Below, piece after piece: positions 24,546 through 36,535 of a DNA stretch of 64,000 nucleotides (positions are counted from its first letter, which is position 1; each line of letters opens with the position of its first letter). The DNA is taken from NCBI RefSeq assembly GCF_000150275.1, contig NW_002060947.1, positions 4,330,335-4,394,334 of the forward strand, in the 5' to 3' direction. The notes below the pieces were generated by a model. The model searched no databases. It was not told the DNA's origin and worked only from the letters and a program-made list of their open reading frames with translations. The translations under genes were made by a program, and so were the position numbers. The DNA comes from Trichoplax adhaerens (Eukaryota; Placozoa; Uniplacotomia; Trichoplacea; Trichoplacidae).

Positions 24546-26928
24546 GTTTTGTAATGGAAGATTTATCCTGCCAGAATGTGCTGTCTCTAGTGCATGTAAA
24601 AATTGATCCCAATGAGATTGTCCACCAATGCAAGCGTTAGTATTTCACCTTGGCTGCCAGTGTACCGGTAGTACCATGTAAGGAGTAGCATTGACCAATG
24701 ACAAGGCCAACAATTTTTCTCCGTTTAAGAATATTATTATTTTAAATCATTCCAGTCAGAAATAGTTCATTCGACAGCTGAAATTGCTTGTATAATAATC
24801 CTTTTAACAAATTAAATTAATGATGTGTAAGCGCTTGAGAACTCTTTGAAAGTTAATCAAACTTGTTATTATTGATGCACTCAATCAAAGATAGACTTGG
24901 ACACTATGACGTCGATTTAGGCATAAAGAATCAATCATGAATGAATACGTTAATGTGGACCATTAACTGAATTCCAGTTGGATCTTTTGGATAATAAAGT
25001 CGTTAGTAAGACAGAGTGATTTATAATTCCGTCATTGGAGCTTTTATTAAGTTGAAAATTGAAAGGATATGAGCGGCCATTCCCCGAGAAGACCAGAAGA
25101 ACGGACCAGCCGCAAGTAGAAGTTTGCTTCCTTGACGGGACAGGCATACTTTTGATCGAGTAGCCCTGACACCCTGTCCGTCTGAATTTCATCGAATTGG
25201 CTTCCACTCAGTTAAAACCTGATACAGTACTGAATAAGTTAGCACTGTAGTGTACAGTATATAGTACTGTACACTACAGTAAGTATGGAGGGGCTGAGCC
25301 AGGGCCCGCTGAGGTCCTGCAAAAGACTACGAAAGAGAATCGAGAGTTGTTCCTGATTTTCAATTCGAGATACTTTTCAAAGTATTGAAATACTTTGAAC
25401 GATGTTTTGCTTGTACCTTGTCAGACTAGTTAACAGCAGTCTGTGTTAATATTAAGAAATTGCAACTCGTCCGTTGTGCTGATACAGTTCGCCAGTTCAC
25501 TGCCAACGGACCAGCTGCGTGCTCATACTTACAGTAGTCTGAAATCGAATCTTCGATATGACTGCCCACTTCTGCACAACAAGTTCCACCGCGGTTAGAA
25601 GTTACAACTGTACATATACTGAGTGTTAGTAAGAGCGAGAGAGAGAGAAAGTACAGTGGAAAAAATCTACCGGTTTTACTTGAGTAGTTCCTGGTAGAGT
25701 AATGTCCCGTACTAAACTCGACGATGGACTGATCACTCTTAAGGTGAACAGACACTTTCGGCCTCATCTCATCAAAATATTCGGACAAACACTTGGTTGT
25801 GATAGGGACTTAAGTATGCAGATGGTCCATTCTGAATTGACTGATTTTGTTCTAAATTAAGTAATATTACATTGAATCTTACTATCTGTTACTAAAGTTC
25901 TACTTAGAAACAGTTCTATAAGATCGTAAATGTTATTTAAATTAGTACTATTGATGTAGAAAACAGATATGGAAGATTCATACTACAGTAATTAGCGATT
26001 TTTCGACATTAATGCCATCATTTGGTTAGGAACTCCGTCTGTCTGAGGGAGGTGATCAGTCCAGGTCTCCTTCTAACTGTATGATACACTGCATAAACCT
26101 CTCTTCTTTCAATTGACTGATCAACTTTAGTCATTCAGTTTATATATTAAGAGGTGATTACGTAGTTCAGCTACGTAATAGCTTTATATCATCGCAACAT
26201 CAACTTCATAGCCTTTAGCTTGGGTATTAAGACAAATATGTATATTTCAATCCTTTCCAAAAATTTGGAATCATTATCTTTAGTTGCATATTAAACCAAT
26301 TTACTTTCCGACTACACCAGGTAGTATTGAGGCTCTTGGATAGTAAACTACTTAGCCCCAATTACAGCATTATTCATTAATCATCTAAATTCTGACTGAT
26401 ATGTATCTATCTGCATTAGCAATAATACTGTATGCTCTGATATTAGTGATTTTTACCGCCCATTACAAATAATATAAATGATACCTTCTGCAGTTGTAAT
26501 AATTGTAATCGTAATAGAACCTAACCGTTTCTTATCTAAAGTACGATTTCGGACATTGCATTAGCACTACAGGAAACAATGGTTCATCAACAGTCCCACT
26601 GTAAATAGCATATCACAAGCTTAAAAATCATTTAACATCTGTCATTAGAGAATTTTTAAATATAATACAAAACATATTTAGTTCATCTACAACTAGAATG
26701 AAATACAGTATTTCATCTAAAACGCAGAATCCTCAAGTTGACCGGGCTCCGATGTAACAATATACTAAAGATGTACAAGTTGCTACTAGTAACAAAAGAA
26801 TCGCAATTTAATAGCAATAAATAGACATCATCAAATAAAAACTAAAATTTTATATCCATAACATAGATATCGCTAAAAAAAGATATACATTGACTTCAGT
26901 TGCTTCAAAACCTCTGTTATATGACGCT
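24546..26928. other. Spacer between the two MGAT4 paralogs
   Basis: Should contain the copy A promoter. Holds one near-perfect GTAC palindrome (25245-25279) and a 120-codon minus-strand open frame (25426-25788) with a hydrophobic stretch but no family resemblance or homology to either neighbour. No exon matching the MGAT4 C-terminal domain was found here for copy B. Confidence 0.45.
25245..25279. repeat. 35-bp near-perfect GTAC palindrome
   Basis: ctgtagtgtacagta and its inverted copy tactgtacactacag surround a 5-base centre. An isolated single member of the GTAC palindrome family. Confidence 0.8.
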
Positions 26929-29900
26929 CTATTTTGGTCTAAATGAGTTATCCTAAATTATAATAGAAAACAGGAAATTAATTCGTCAATTATTTAGTCA
27001 CAGCTCTCCCAACTATGAACTAAGCTCACCTTCAATGTTTGCTTTTTCCCAGCTAATGACGAGTTCACACCCATGTGCTGGAAGAGTGAAGGTTTATATT
27101 GTCTTGTAATACCTTTTTTAGACCTATTACATTGTGCCTAATGATCAGGGACATAAACAAAATCAAAAAATGATACAAATTGAAATAATCAACGGTTCAA
27201 ATAGTTTAGCTTACTGTAGAGACTCCAACCGAACAAACTTTAGATTCCAAAACATTTTCAATTATCCAGTCACACGGATGATCAACATGGAACATTATGA
27301 GGAAATCAATCATATAACCTAATTCTGATGTTTTAAACAGTCTTCCTACAATTGATTAACACAAAATACTTTTTTAATTCAGAAGTATAAAACTAATACC
27401 AACATCAATGGATAATTGATAATGCATTTGAAGTATAGATTTTTACCTATAAATCCTAATTCGGAGTAATAAATGACAAACCAATTACCAGATTGACTAT
27501 CGGCATAAGAGATAATAGACGAAACAAATCCTTTTGCGGCAATTACATCATCTTCTAACTGCAGCAAAATGCGCAATCATAATTATATTTATAAATATCA
27601 GTCTTAAGTTTGCATTTGCATGACTATTGCTTGCAAGTATACTGTACTATGGGTACGCTACTATGTGTCCTATTTAGGCAGTACATAATGTAAGGCACCA
27701 ACTGCAAACCTGTAAATAATATTTTCCTCTCTTCGTTGAATACATCATTATCCAAGCATAATCTAGATTCTGCTTTGTTCGCCACCTTGGAAACAACCAT
27801 AAAACAACATTAGGCAAAAGCATAATTGAAATTTAAACATACTTTTTGTTCAGATATGGGTGAATTATCTATTGAAAGTCAAATTAGAACTGCTGTTGTC
27901 ACTTTATGTTGCAATATTAAATGACTAACTTCACTCGGGGAAGTGGATCACCATAGGTTCTAGGCAAGTTCGTCATGTCTGGATAGTAAGCAGGAGAGGG
28001 AGATACAATTTCGATAAGTCCTGATTCAAGATCTGCCAAATACCTAAATTGAAATAAAAAATGAACATTCGTAAATAGTGTCTTATCCAGATAAATAGCA
28101 TCCACGAAGTAGCTAATAAGTATATTAAATATAATTGCAACATATACGTAGCTCAACGTACTTATTAGAAATATCCGCCTTAATTGAAGCTATATATTCC
28201 GGATTTTTCTAAAATTAATTGAATGATATTCACAACTGCAGTATTAGTGTTTACTGGCACACACATAAATGGATACTTATCATCCATACAGGAGTTATTT
28301 TAAGAAACGAATCTACAATCGTAAAGACGACAATAGTAACCTCAGCAACAAAGATTACAATTAACGTTTTCGATTTTTCATCCGTGTTCATCTGAGTAAG
28401 TAGTGATCCCAAAGTTTGCATTAGATAATTCGCATTTGATCTCTTTACTGTCGGGATTCCAATTACTAAAGTCACTACAAAGAATGCAATGAACATAACC
28501 GAAGCACATTAAATGTGTTTAAAGTAAATATCTATGTTCCAATAAAATTTTAACTTTAGCCTTATAAAAGATCAATCAAATCCGACACTTGAGTTTACCT
28601 CCAGTTCTTCCTTTACTCTCTTTAGCAGCAGGCTTTAAAGCATCTGGATTGTTAGCTAGATGAGGTAAAAATTTATCTATGGATGGTAAAGATAAGTCGG
28701 CCGAGATAAGATCCGTCTTCTCTCTATTTTCCATAGTGTTTCCATTACTGACATCAGTGTTCACGGTTTTTACGTCTTCCTTTTTAGACTGAATTTTCTT
28801 ATTTTCTTCGCTTATAACAGAAATATTCTGTTGTTGTTTCAATATTGTCTCTTTAGCTTCAACTAGGTCTTCTTTCAGATGGACAACTTCCTCTTTATAC
28901 CCATTAATTAATTTTTTAATGGCTAATTCAGCAGAATTATTTAGTTTGGGCTTATCATTCTTTAAATTCTCCAAGTGTAGCTCAGCAATAGCGTGCTGTT
29001 GTTTATCGATCTTTTTATGCGACTGACTAAGTTCTTGTTTCAGGGAATTGATATTTTGCTCATAGCTTGCGACTAATTGCTTTATATTCTTACCACCACT
29101 TTTTATACCAGAGCTAGTTAGGTTACTATTCTTGGCAGTTTCCTCGATATAATGAATTTTATCTTTCAGGCGATCGATTTCAATTCGTAATCTGTTTGGC
29201 TTAGCTAAATTGAATATTTGCATTTAATAGATGTTCAATAGGAGTTCATTGATACGCATACTCTACCAACATACGAATACCTTATATGTAATATTATCCA
29301 AATAAGTATCGTAATTTACATAAACACACAAGTTGTAACACATAAATAATAATGTATCTACGATATTGTATCATTCGCAACACCGTCAGTAAATCACATG
29401 CCACTGCATATATATGAAACAGTCCTTAGTATATTCTAGATTGTAAGGATTACAAAATTAATTTAATTATTTGATAATTGGCAATAGTAAAATCAAAAGC
29501 AGATAGCGCCGCCATCTAACCTAATACTGAAGCTTAGGCCCAGCCTTTCTGTACATGAGCATAAATTTATAAATCTTTAATCGATTTATGGTTTTTCTCT
29601 TAACCCTTAAAGACACGTTTCGTACAGAGTACAACTGCACAAGTACGGCACCGTTCTTTAATTAGGGAATGAATTCTAGCTAGAGTATTACACTATCTGT
29701 TCTACAGGGCGTAATAGCTACTGTATAATGGCGATGACATTTTGATACAATCTTTCAACATGATAGTACATTTGGTAAAAACTTAAGCATACGCGCATAC
29801 AGTACGTAATGATGTAACATCGTCAACTGATTTTGAAGATTACAATTTTTCGTCATTGAGTTCATGTACAATCAATTCTTACCTTGGCTATAAAAATAAT

Positions 29901-29979
29901 AGGTAATGTAAGCGGCGGTGCTTAAAGTCATCAAGATTACAGCTAATCGCAACGATTCCCTTCTTGATAATCCTGGCAT
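26929..29979 (-). CDS. MGAT4-type N-acetylglucosaminyltransferase, copy B (lacks C-terminal domain)
   Basis: Ten minus-strand exons: 29883-29979, 28599-29204, 28341-28474, 28162-28208, 27930-28043, 27710-27785, 27447-27558, 27215-27345, 27030-27137, 26929-26952, giving 482 aa. Several exons have the same lengths as copy A (134, 47, 76 and 131 bases), showing tandem duplication. The signal anchor is [17 protein letters not shown]. The stem is a 200-residue lysine/glutamate-rich coiled coil, twice that of copy A. The catalytic domain keeps [67 protein letters not shown] and [23 protein letters not shown] of copy A is DWIIEN here. The exon equal to copy A's DKSFRMGNL reads DNSFRPK then TAG, and no lectin-domain exons were found downstream. 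Donor substrate presumed UDP-GlcNAc by family. Confidence 0.88.
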
Positions 29980-32430
29980 TTTGTTTGCAGCCTAGGTTTA
30001 AGCTCAACCACAGGTAAAGGGAGAGCTAGTAGAAAAGTTATGAAAATTTAATTAATAAAGAATTAACAAATATACTGTAGCATTTGCCAATGCATACTTG
30101 TAGCGATTCCATTTTAATATCAGCAGATACAATCAACTACTGAAAATAAGACCTCAACAACTGAAAAAGGTAGGCGTTCATTTACAAATAATGCTTTATT
30201 ATGTACTGTATATACGCGTACATAGGTGAATATTCATTTAGTATGTTGCAATGTACTGTAAGCGGACTTGACTGTGATCAAGTGATGCTCTTGATCAGCA
30301 TGTCATTCGTTATATTAGTACAGGCGCTAAAATACTAGATATGGGTAAATCATAGTAAGTAGCGTCGATACAACAGCTTGCAGTAACTTGCAGTGCCAAA
30401 CTACTGAAACTGGAAGGAAAATTTTTCGGTTACGGCACATAAATAAACCATATATAATGACGTACGTAAAAAATGGAGAAAAAATTTAGTCAAGATTGTG
30501 CTCTCTACTCGAATGCGAATATGCGAACGAATATGCGTATATAACACACCGTTAGTGTCGGACAAGGGTGATATCTGTTCCTATAAAGTTATATGCAGAT
30601 CTACAGCTGTATTAGCCTCGGTCGTAAGCATTTGCAGTTCCATCATACGATTGACGCTGAAATAATTCTGCAAATGACATTTTAAGGAGAACGTATACTG
30701 TGGTGAAATAAAATAAAATGAACAATAGAGGAATCTCAACATCGAGGCTTATTTAATCCACGTGTAACCATGACATTGTGTCAATTCTACGGTATAATAT
30801 CCTAATTTTATAGTACTGTATCATAATGACATGGAAAATAGAATGATAGCGATTACTAAAGCGCATACTAACTGTTCTAATCCTAGACTAAATTACAACA
30901 ATTATTCATCGAGGTGAGACAACGACAGCATACGATCCTTTCGTATCGAAGAATGGAACAATCGATAATAATCACCAATATCGCAGATGGTAGTTGTATT
31001 TATTACGAGAATAATAGCACAAATCTTGCAACGCGTGAATACTGAATAGTGTCATTTCCTACATTGAAATAGCAGCATAGCAACCTACGAATCAAAAAAT
31101 TCTTTACAAATGTAGCCTATTTAAATTGGAGCGTCCATCATAATCTTGCCAAGAAAAATACTATTACTGTGGCTTTTATTGGGTGTGTGTTGATATGGGC
31201 TACAGTACTCGAAACAACGGAAACAACCAAAAGATGATCACTACAAGAACGACAGTACCGCTAGATTGCAGTATACTCGTAAAATAATTACATACAAGTA
31301 TAATGATGAATCAGTCAGTGCCTGCATGACGATAATAGCTCAGTCATCAGAAAATGATTCAATCCTATTTCCTTAGCTAGCTACAACAATGTTAAGGATC
31401 AGGTATATCTGACAGAAATTCAGCTCAGCAATGAACATCGAATCCCTATTTGTAACTGTAACACCCGTAAAGACGTGTACAACTGCTAAAGATTCGAACT
31501 GATGATCTCCATAACTTGATATAAACGTAGAGTGAAAGATTACTACAGTAGTACTTTTGTACAATGAGCGTAGCCCTTTACCATTACTAACCAACTAGAT
31601 GCTCGATCAAGACTACAATTACTGTATTCATTCATTAATATTATAAACTGCAAATTGGGCGATCATGCGTTATAATGGTCAACAGATCGAGTCAATTAAC
31701 TTCAACTACCTACGGATATGAAGATATGCGTTCTGTATATCATTTTCTAGGATTTGAGTGCAGTACAACTCGAATAGAATGCTCGAATTGGACGTAAAAA
31801 GACACCTGCTACACTTTTAGCCTCTGACAATGGCGAACAGCCAACAATTGACATCATTGATAGTTAATTACGCGTATTTGAACAAGCTTCTAGCGATAAA
31901 ATTGAAATATGAGTATATATATGCGCGATATTATTCATCAAGCCAAAGGTAGTACAATCATTTTTGAATAAAGTGATCAAAGTGAGATTACCACAGTAGA
32001 GAAAGACCATTAGGGTAGCATTCTTAACTGGGTTCGATTGTAATGGGAGAATTGCAGGGCAATATTACAAAAAAATTTAACGTTACTGTTCTGCAAGTGC
32101 GAATTATACTGTAGTCCATCATGCATCGTTTCCGTTATATGAACAACTTGATGGAATGTTGGCTAACACTACGATCGACGATTAGACGCGTACCACTGCA
32201 TATTGCAGTATTCTCGATCAATTACAGTACTTGATCGTTCCTATAGATCGATACAACCACGCTCAATGTAAGAATAACAACATCTGCTAATGGCTTTACC
32301 TCTACAGCTGCAACTATTCCTCCTCTCAGATTGTCCACGCTCGCAAATCCCTAGCGATACTGTATGGGAAATTCAAAAGTTTTTTGCTAGCCCCCCCAAA
32401 CTTGGATGGAATATTTTGCGGCCCCTCCTT
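29980..32430. other. Upstream flank of MGAT4 copy B
   Basis: 2.4 kb of AT-rich DNA with scattered single GTACAGTAC-like motifs. I see no coding exon, RNA gene or array. Confidence 0.45.
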
Positions 32431-32439
32431 TTCTTTCCA

Positions 32440-32640
32440 GTTTGTGCTGTACTGTACAGTACCACAGACTTCTGACTCAACGTTACAGTGTACAGTACAA
32501 TGTACTGTGCTGAACAGCACGCTAGATTCTATTGGAGTCAACGTCTATAGTACTGTACTGTACATTGTATTGGTATCCAACCCTTACCCTAACCCTTACA
32601 AATTCATGTACGGTACTGTAACATCTGTACTGTAATATTA
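32440..32640. repeat. GTAC palindromic repeat cluster with short telomere-like stretch
   Basis: GTACTGTACAGTACC, ACAGTGTACAGTACAATGTACTGT and similar motifs, ending beside cccttaccctaaccctta (about 32581-32598), which resembles two to three degenerate CCCTAA telomere units. Confidence 0.8.
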
Positions 32641-32676
32641 GGACCATTCAAAGCGTTGACGATTCTAGTTTGAAAA

Positions 32677-33450
32677 CTTGGGTGCAACTGAGCTTTAAAA
32701 AAAACTTGGGTGCAACTGAGCTTTAAAAAAAAGGTGCAACTGAGCTTTAAAAAAAGGTGCAACTGAGCTTTAAAAAAAGTTGCAACTGAGCTTTAAAAAA
32801 AAGGTGCAACTGAGCCTTAAAAAAAAGGTGCAACTGAGCCTTAAAAAAAGGTGCAACTGAGCTTTAAAAAAAGGTGCAACTGAGCTTTAAAAAAAAGGTG
32901 CAACTGAGCCTTAAAAAAAGGTGCAACTGAGCTTTAAAGAAAAGTGCAACTGAGCTTTAAAAAAAGGTGCAACTGAGCTTTAATAAAAAGGTGCAACTGA
33001 GCTTTAAAGAAAAGTTGCAACTGAGCTTTAAAGAAAAGTTGCAACTGAGCTTTAAAAAAAGGTGCAACTGAGCTTTAAAAAAAGGTGCAACTGAGCTTTA
33101 AAAAAAAGGTGCAACTGAGCCTTAAAAAAAAGGTGCAACTGAGCTTTAAAGAAAAGTTGCAACTGAGCCTTAAAAAAAGGTGCAACTGAGCTTTAAAAAA
33201 AGGTGCAACTGAGCTTTAAAAAAAAGGTGCAACTGAGCCTTAAAAAAAGGTGCAACTGAGCCTTAAAAAAAGGTGCAACTGAGCTTTAAAAAAAAGGTGC
33301 AACTGAGCTTTAAAAAAAAGGTGCAACTGAGCTTTAAAAAAAGGTGCAACTGAGCTTTAAAAAAAAGGTGCAATTGAGCCTTAAAAAAAAGGTGCAACTG
33401 AGCTTTAAAAAAAAGGTGCAACTGAGCTTTAAAGAAAAGTTGCAACTTGC
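32677..33450. repeat. Minisatellite, about 23-bp unit, about 33 copies
   Basis: Unit ggtgcaactgagctttaaaa plus further A residues, with variants gccttaa, tttaaagaaaagtt and 7-9 A runs. It begins with two acttgggtgcaac units. It ends gttgcaacttgcaccttttt, where the last bases are an inverted copy of the unit start. Both strands translate to repetitive peptides only, which are not genes. Confidence 0.97.
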
Positions 33451-33772
33451 ACCTTTTTACCCTTCCTAGCTGCATAGACTACTAGAAGAAGACCATCTAC
33501 TGTAGTCCGTGCAACGGGTGTGAGAATGGGTAGTAGAACTTCTTTTTTAATATACTGTACGATAGTATTAATTGATTAATTGATTGATTGATGATGATTG
33601 ATATTGTTAGTGTACAATACAGTGTACTCTTGTGCAAGACGACGGCTGTTCGACATAGAACAGGTTAATAGAACTTCCAATTTAGATTATCAATGAAGAT
33701 GTGTAGTTTGGTGTTGTATTTGGCCTACGGTTCAACTTGCCTAACTGTTAATCACATTACCTACACTAATGA

Positions 33773-33952
33773 AGTTACTACCCATAGTTAATTGAATAAA
33801 TTGAACAGTAAATGTACTCTACGGTAGCAACATGCTATTCAACGACTAGATGGATTAAATAGTTACTACCCATAGTTAATTGGATAAATTGAACAGTAAA
33901 TGTACTCTACTGTAGCAACATGCTATTCAGCGACTAAGTAGATGGATTAAAT
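33773..33952. repeat. Tandem duplication, about 88-92 bp, two copies
   Basis: Copies at 33773-33860 and 33861-33952, both starting agttactacccatagttaat and ending gatggattaaat. They differ at a few positions and by a 4-base insertion (cgactaag) in the second. Confidence 0.93.
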
Positions 33953-35584
33953 AAATTTTACAATGAATGAGCAAATTTACAGTCTGACTAATGGAGGTAA
34001 CTCGCGTGCTCCAGGTAAAAATGGAAGCACTGTGGTCCATGTCCGATAGAGATAGTACAGTCATAGATCTCTAGATTGCAAATGCTATACATGGTGTACC
34101 ATGGTACAGTAAACGAGTATGGAGACAAAAAAAAAAAACACGTATCGATGGTATCCTGTTGGTACTGTAATAAATACAATTAGAATTAATAAAACATCTT
34201 GCGAACACACTTGACCGTTGCAATATAAATAAGGTCCAAATCGTGCAAATCGCAGCCAAGCGGCTATCGGTCAAGTCCACTAATACTTAATGATTAAGTA
34301 GTTGCAGATGCTACCTATCTACTTTATGATTTGTAAATATCTCTTCTATAAGAAACATAAATGAAGTTCTCTACTAAGGACAACGACTGCACTGTACAAA
34401 CGCCATCGAGAGATTCATATCCAATGTCCAGTTATCAACTCATTGCTGATTGCTATAAACTAAACACATGGTGTAGTCTACAATGCTTTCTCTCTAAAAC
34501 GATCAAGTACCATCATCAGTCGAATTTAGCAAGCTATCTTTAAAGAACTATACAACATGTATTGGCAACACGACAATACCTGCGTACCTTATTATGCTGA
34601 ATTATTGTAAAGGTCATGTACTAGTCCTTCTTATAACCCCGTTATGTTACTGACGAATAGCGCCTTTTACAATTATAAACGTCAGTATTAACAATCTCTA
34701 ACATACGAGTTATAGTAGTCAGTTCTAAATCAATTTGTACATAAATTCAGTCCAAATTACTAAAATATCATCTTTGTTACCTAAAAAGATCTCTACGCAT
34801 TTAAAAAATTTTTAACCCAAATTTCTTTTTATATACTGTAATTTCTAGTTTTTATTGCACGCTTAATTAAATTAATCAATGCGTAAGTATATTATCAACC
34901 CTAATAAACCATAATTGCAAGCTTTTGCTAAGCATATTATTATTAATTATCGTCAACGATTTGGAAATTATCTACGAATCAATATTTGCTAGTAAAATTA
35001 TTTCATTAATCGATAATACCAGTTAATGATTATTATAAATTAAGCAACAAAAGATATTACACGATATGGTAAGACACCTTACATTTGCTAATTTCATTAC
35101 TACAGTTATCAATAGTGACTAAGGCCTTAATTAATTAATTTATGTGTTTTTTAGTAATTATAATTCCTAGAACAATTATCATTACTGTAAATAGCTATAA
35201 ATAAATATTATCACGCCACTGCGGCCGTCTCTTGTAGTCATCGACGTCACTACAATAATGATGAAATTAAATTAAATTATTAACTATTGCATAGGCTGTA
35301 TTGGCACTATTACTAACTAATCAAGTCAATACTTGGATACAGAAATAGGCGTTTTAGCCCAGGAAAATTATTTGTTATAGAGTAATAAAATCAATACAAT
35401 ATATCAAATTTTATATTAGCGCCAGCAATCCAATTACCCAAAAGCAAATTCGCAGTTCTAACTTCGTATTACATTATTCAGCGTTAAATGTTGATACACC
35501 AGCAATTTTAACTCAGTTATACTGTAGATTCTACATACGTACTTAGTAGCCGTTATAATTAACAAAGTGATAGAGCCACGCAAT
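33953..35584. other. Spacer upstream of GPCR 1
   Basis: AT-rich, with homopolymer A run near 34127-34138. No exon or array seen. Should contain the promoter of the receptor gene at 35585. Confidence 0.4.
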
Positions 35585-36535
35585 ATGGCGAATCAAACTG
35601 GAAATTTTACTATAAAACAAACTTACAGTGGGGAAATTTATGTTTACGCTATCATCAGCGCTATTACTTTTCTTACCAATACTATCATGTTCTGCTTTAT
35701 TGTCTTTGAGCGTAAAATGCATATCAAGTCTAATTGGATTTTGGCTAGTATGTTTTGCACTGGTATTATTTACGCTTTGGCTTATTTATTGCCCCGTTGG
35801 GTTATGTTTGTGCCGTGGGATCTACTTGATAGCTACGCTTGCCAAATTTTGCCTTTGTTAGGCTCTGCTTTAATTATAAATTTTAACTTGCATTTGGTAT
35901 TAGTTAGCTTAGATCGTTACTGCTGTATTTTATTTCCCTTTCAATATAATATGCCTCAAGCTTCAGTCATTACTCGATGGGCAATTTTTGCTGTATGGTT
36001 AATCAGCTTCGCCTCGGCTTCCATACCACTGTTCACATTTTTAGTTCCAATACCTGGCATGTGCATCATTCAGCTTAATAGCCGCTCTTTTCATATTTAT
36101 ACCCTCAGTGCTTATATTGCACTTTTTTACGTGCCGATATTTATTTTAGGACTTGCTCACTCTAGAATCCTTTGGATTGTTAGTATTCATACCAAGCGCC
36201 GCCATGAAATTTTTGCAGTCAATAACTCTATTCCCGCATCTGTTTTACGGCGCAATCTGCGTGCTATTGCTTACATGGCGATTTTAATTGGACTCTTTTT
36301 GATATTTTGGCTACCATCTATGATCTACTATGCTATCCTCTTCCCAACAATACATTTAGGTATAAGCATAAAGCATGTTAGTATAGGAAACATATTGCGC
36401 TATATTTCTTTATCTTATCCAGCAATCAATCCAATTCTTCATGCATATTTTACTCCATGTATACGATCGGAGATCTCTAGAAAATTAGCAAGAGCAACTT
36501 GCAAAACTGAACACAAACGCAATGTATTTATCTGA
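35585..36535 (+). CDS. Class A (rhodopsin-like) GPCR 1, intronless
   Basis: One exon, 316 aa, starting at the ATG of MANQTGNFTIK (two N-glycosylation sites, NQT and NFT). Seven hydrophobic helices are visible. The extracellular Cys pair is YACQILPLLG at helix 3 and GMCIIQ in loop 2. Helix 3 ends SLDRYCCI (DRY motif), helix 4 has the conserved Trp (FAVWLIS), helix 5 a Pro, helix 6 FWLP in place of CWxP, and helix 7 SYPAINPILHAY in place of NPxxY. The helix 1 GN motif reads TNTIM, and helix 2 lacks the usual sodium-site Asp (ASMFCTG). Loop 3 is short. The ligand is unknown. Loss of the sodium-site Asp and the NPxxY Tyr suggests altered activation. It could be a peptide or orphan receptor of a lineage-specific expansion. 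Confidence 0.93.
   Translation: MANQTGNFTIKQTYSGEIYVYAIISAITFLTNTIMFCFIVFERKMHIKSNWILASMFCTGIIYALAYLLPRWVMFVPWDLLDSYACQILPLLGSALIINFNLHLVLVSLDRYCCILFPFQYNMPQASVITRWAIFAVWLISFASASIPLFTFLVPIPGMCIIQLNSRSFHIYTLSAYIALFYVPIFILGLAHSRILWIVSIHTKRRHEIFAVNNSIPASVLRRNLRAIAYMAILIGLFLIFWLPSMIYYAILFPTIHLGISIKHVSIGNILRYISLSYPAINPILHAYFTPCIRSEISRKLARATCKTEHKRNVFI

Noticed and set aside
25426-25788. 120-codon minus frame with hydrophobic segment
   Set aside because: No family resemblance, no splice partner, and no match to MGAT4 although it lies between the two copies.
33263-33475. Repetitive 70-codon minus frame
   Set aside because: Pure translation of the 23-bp minisatellite.
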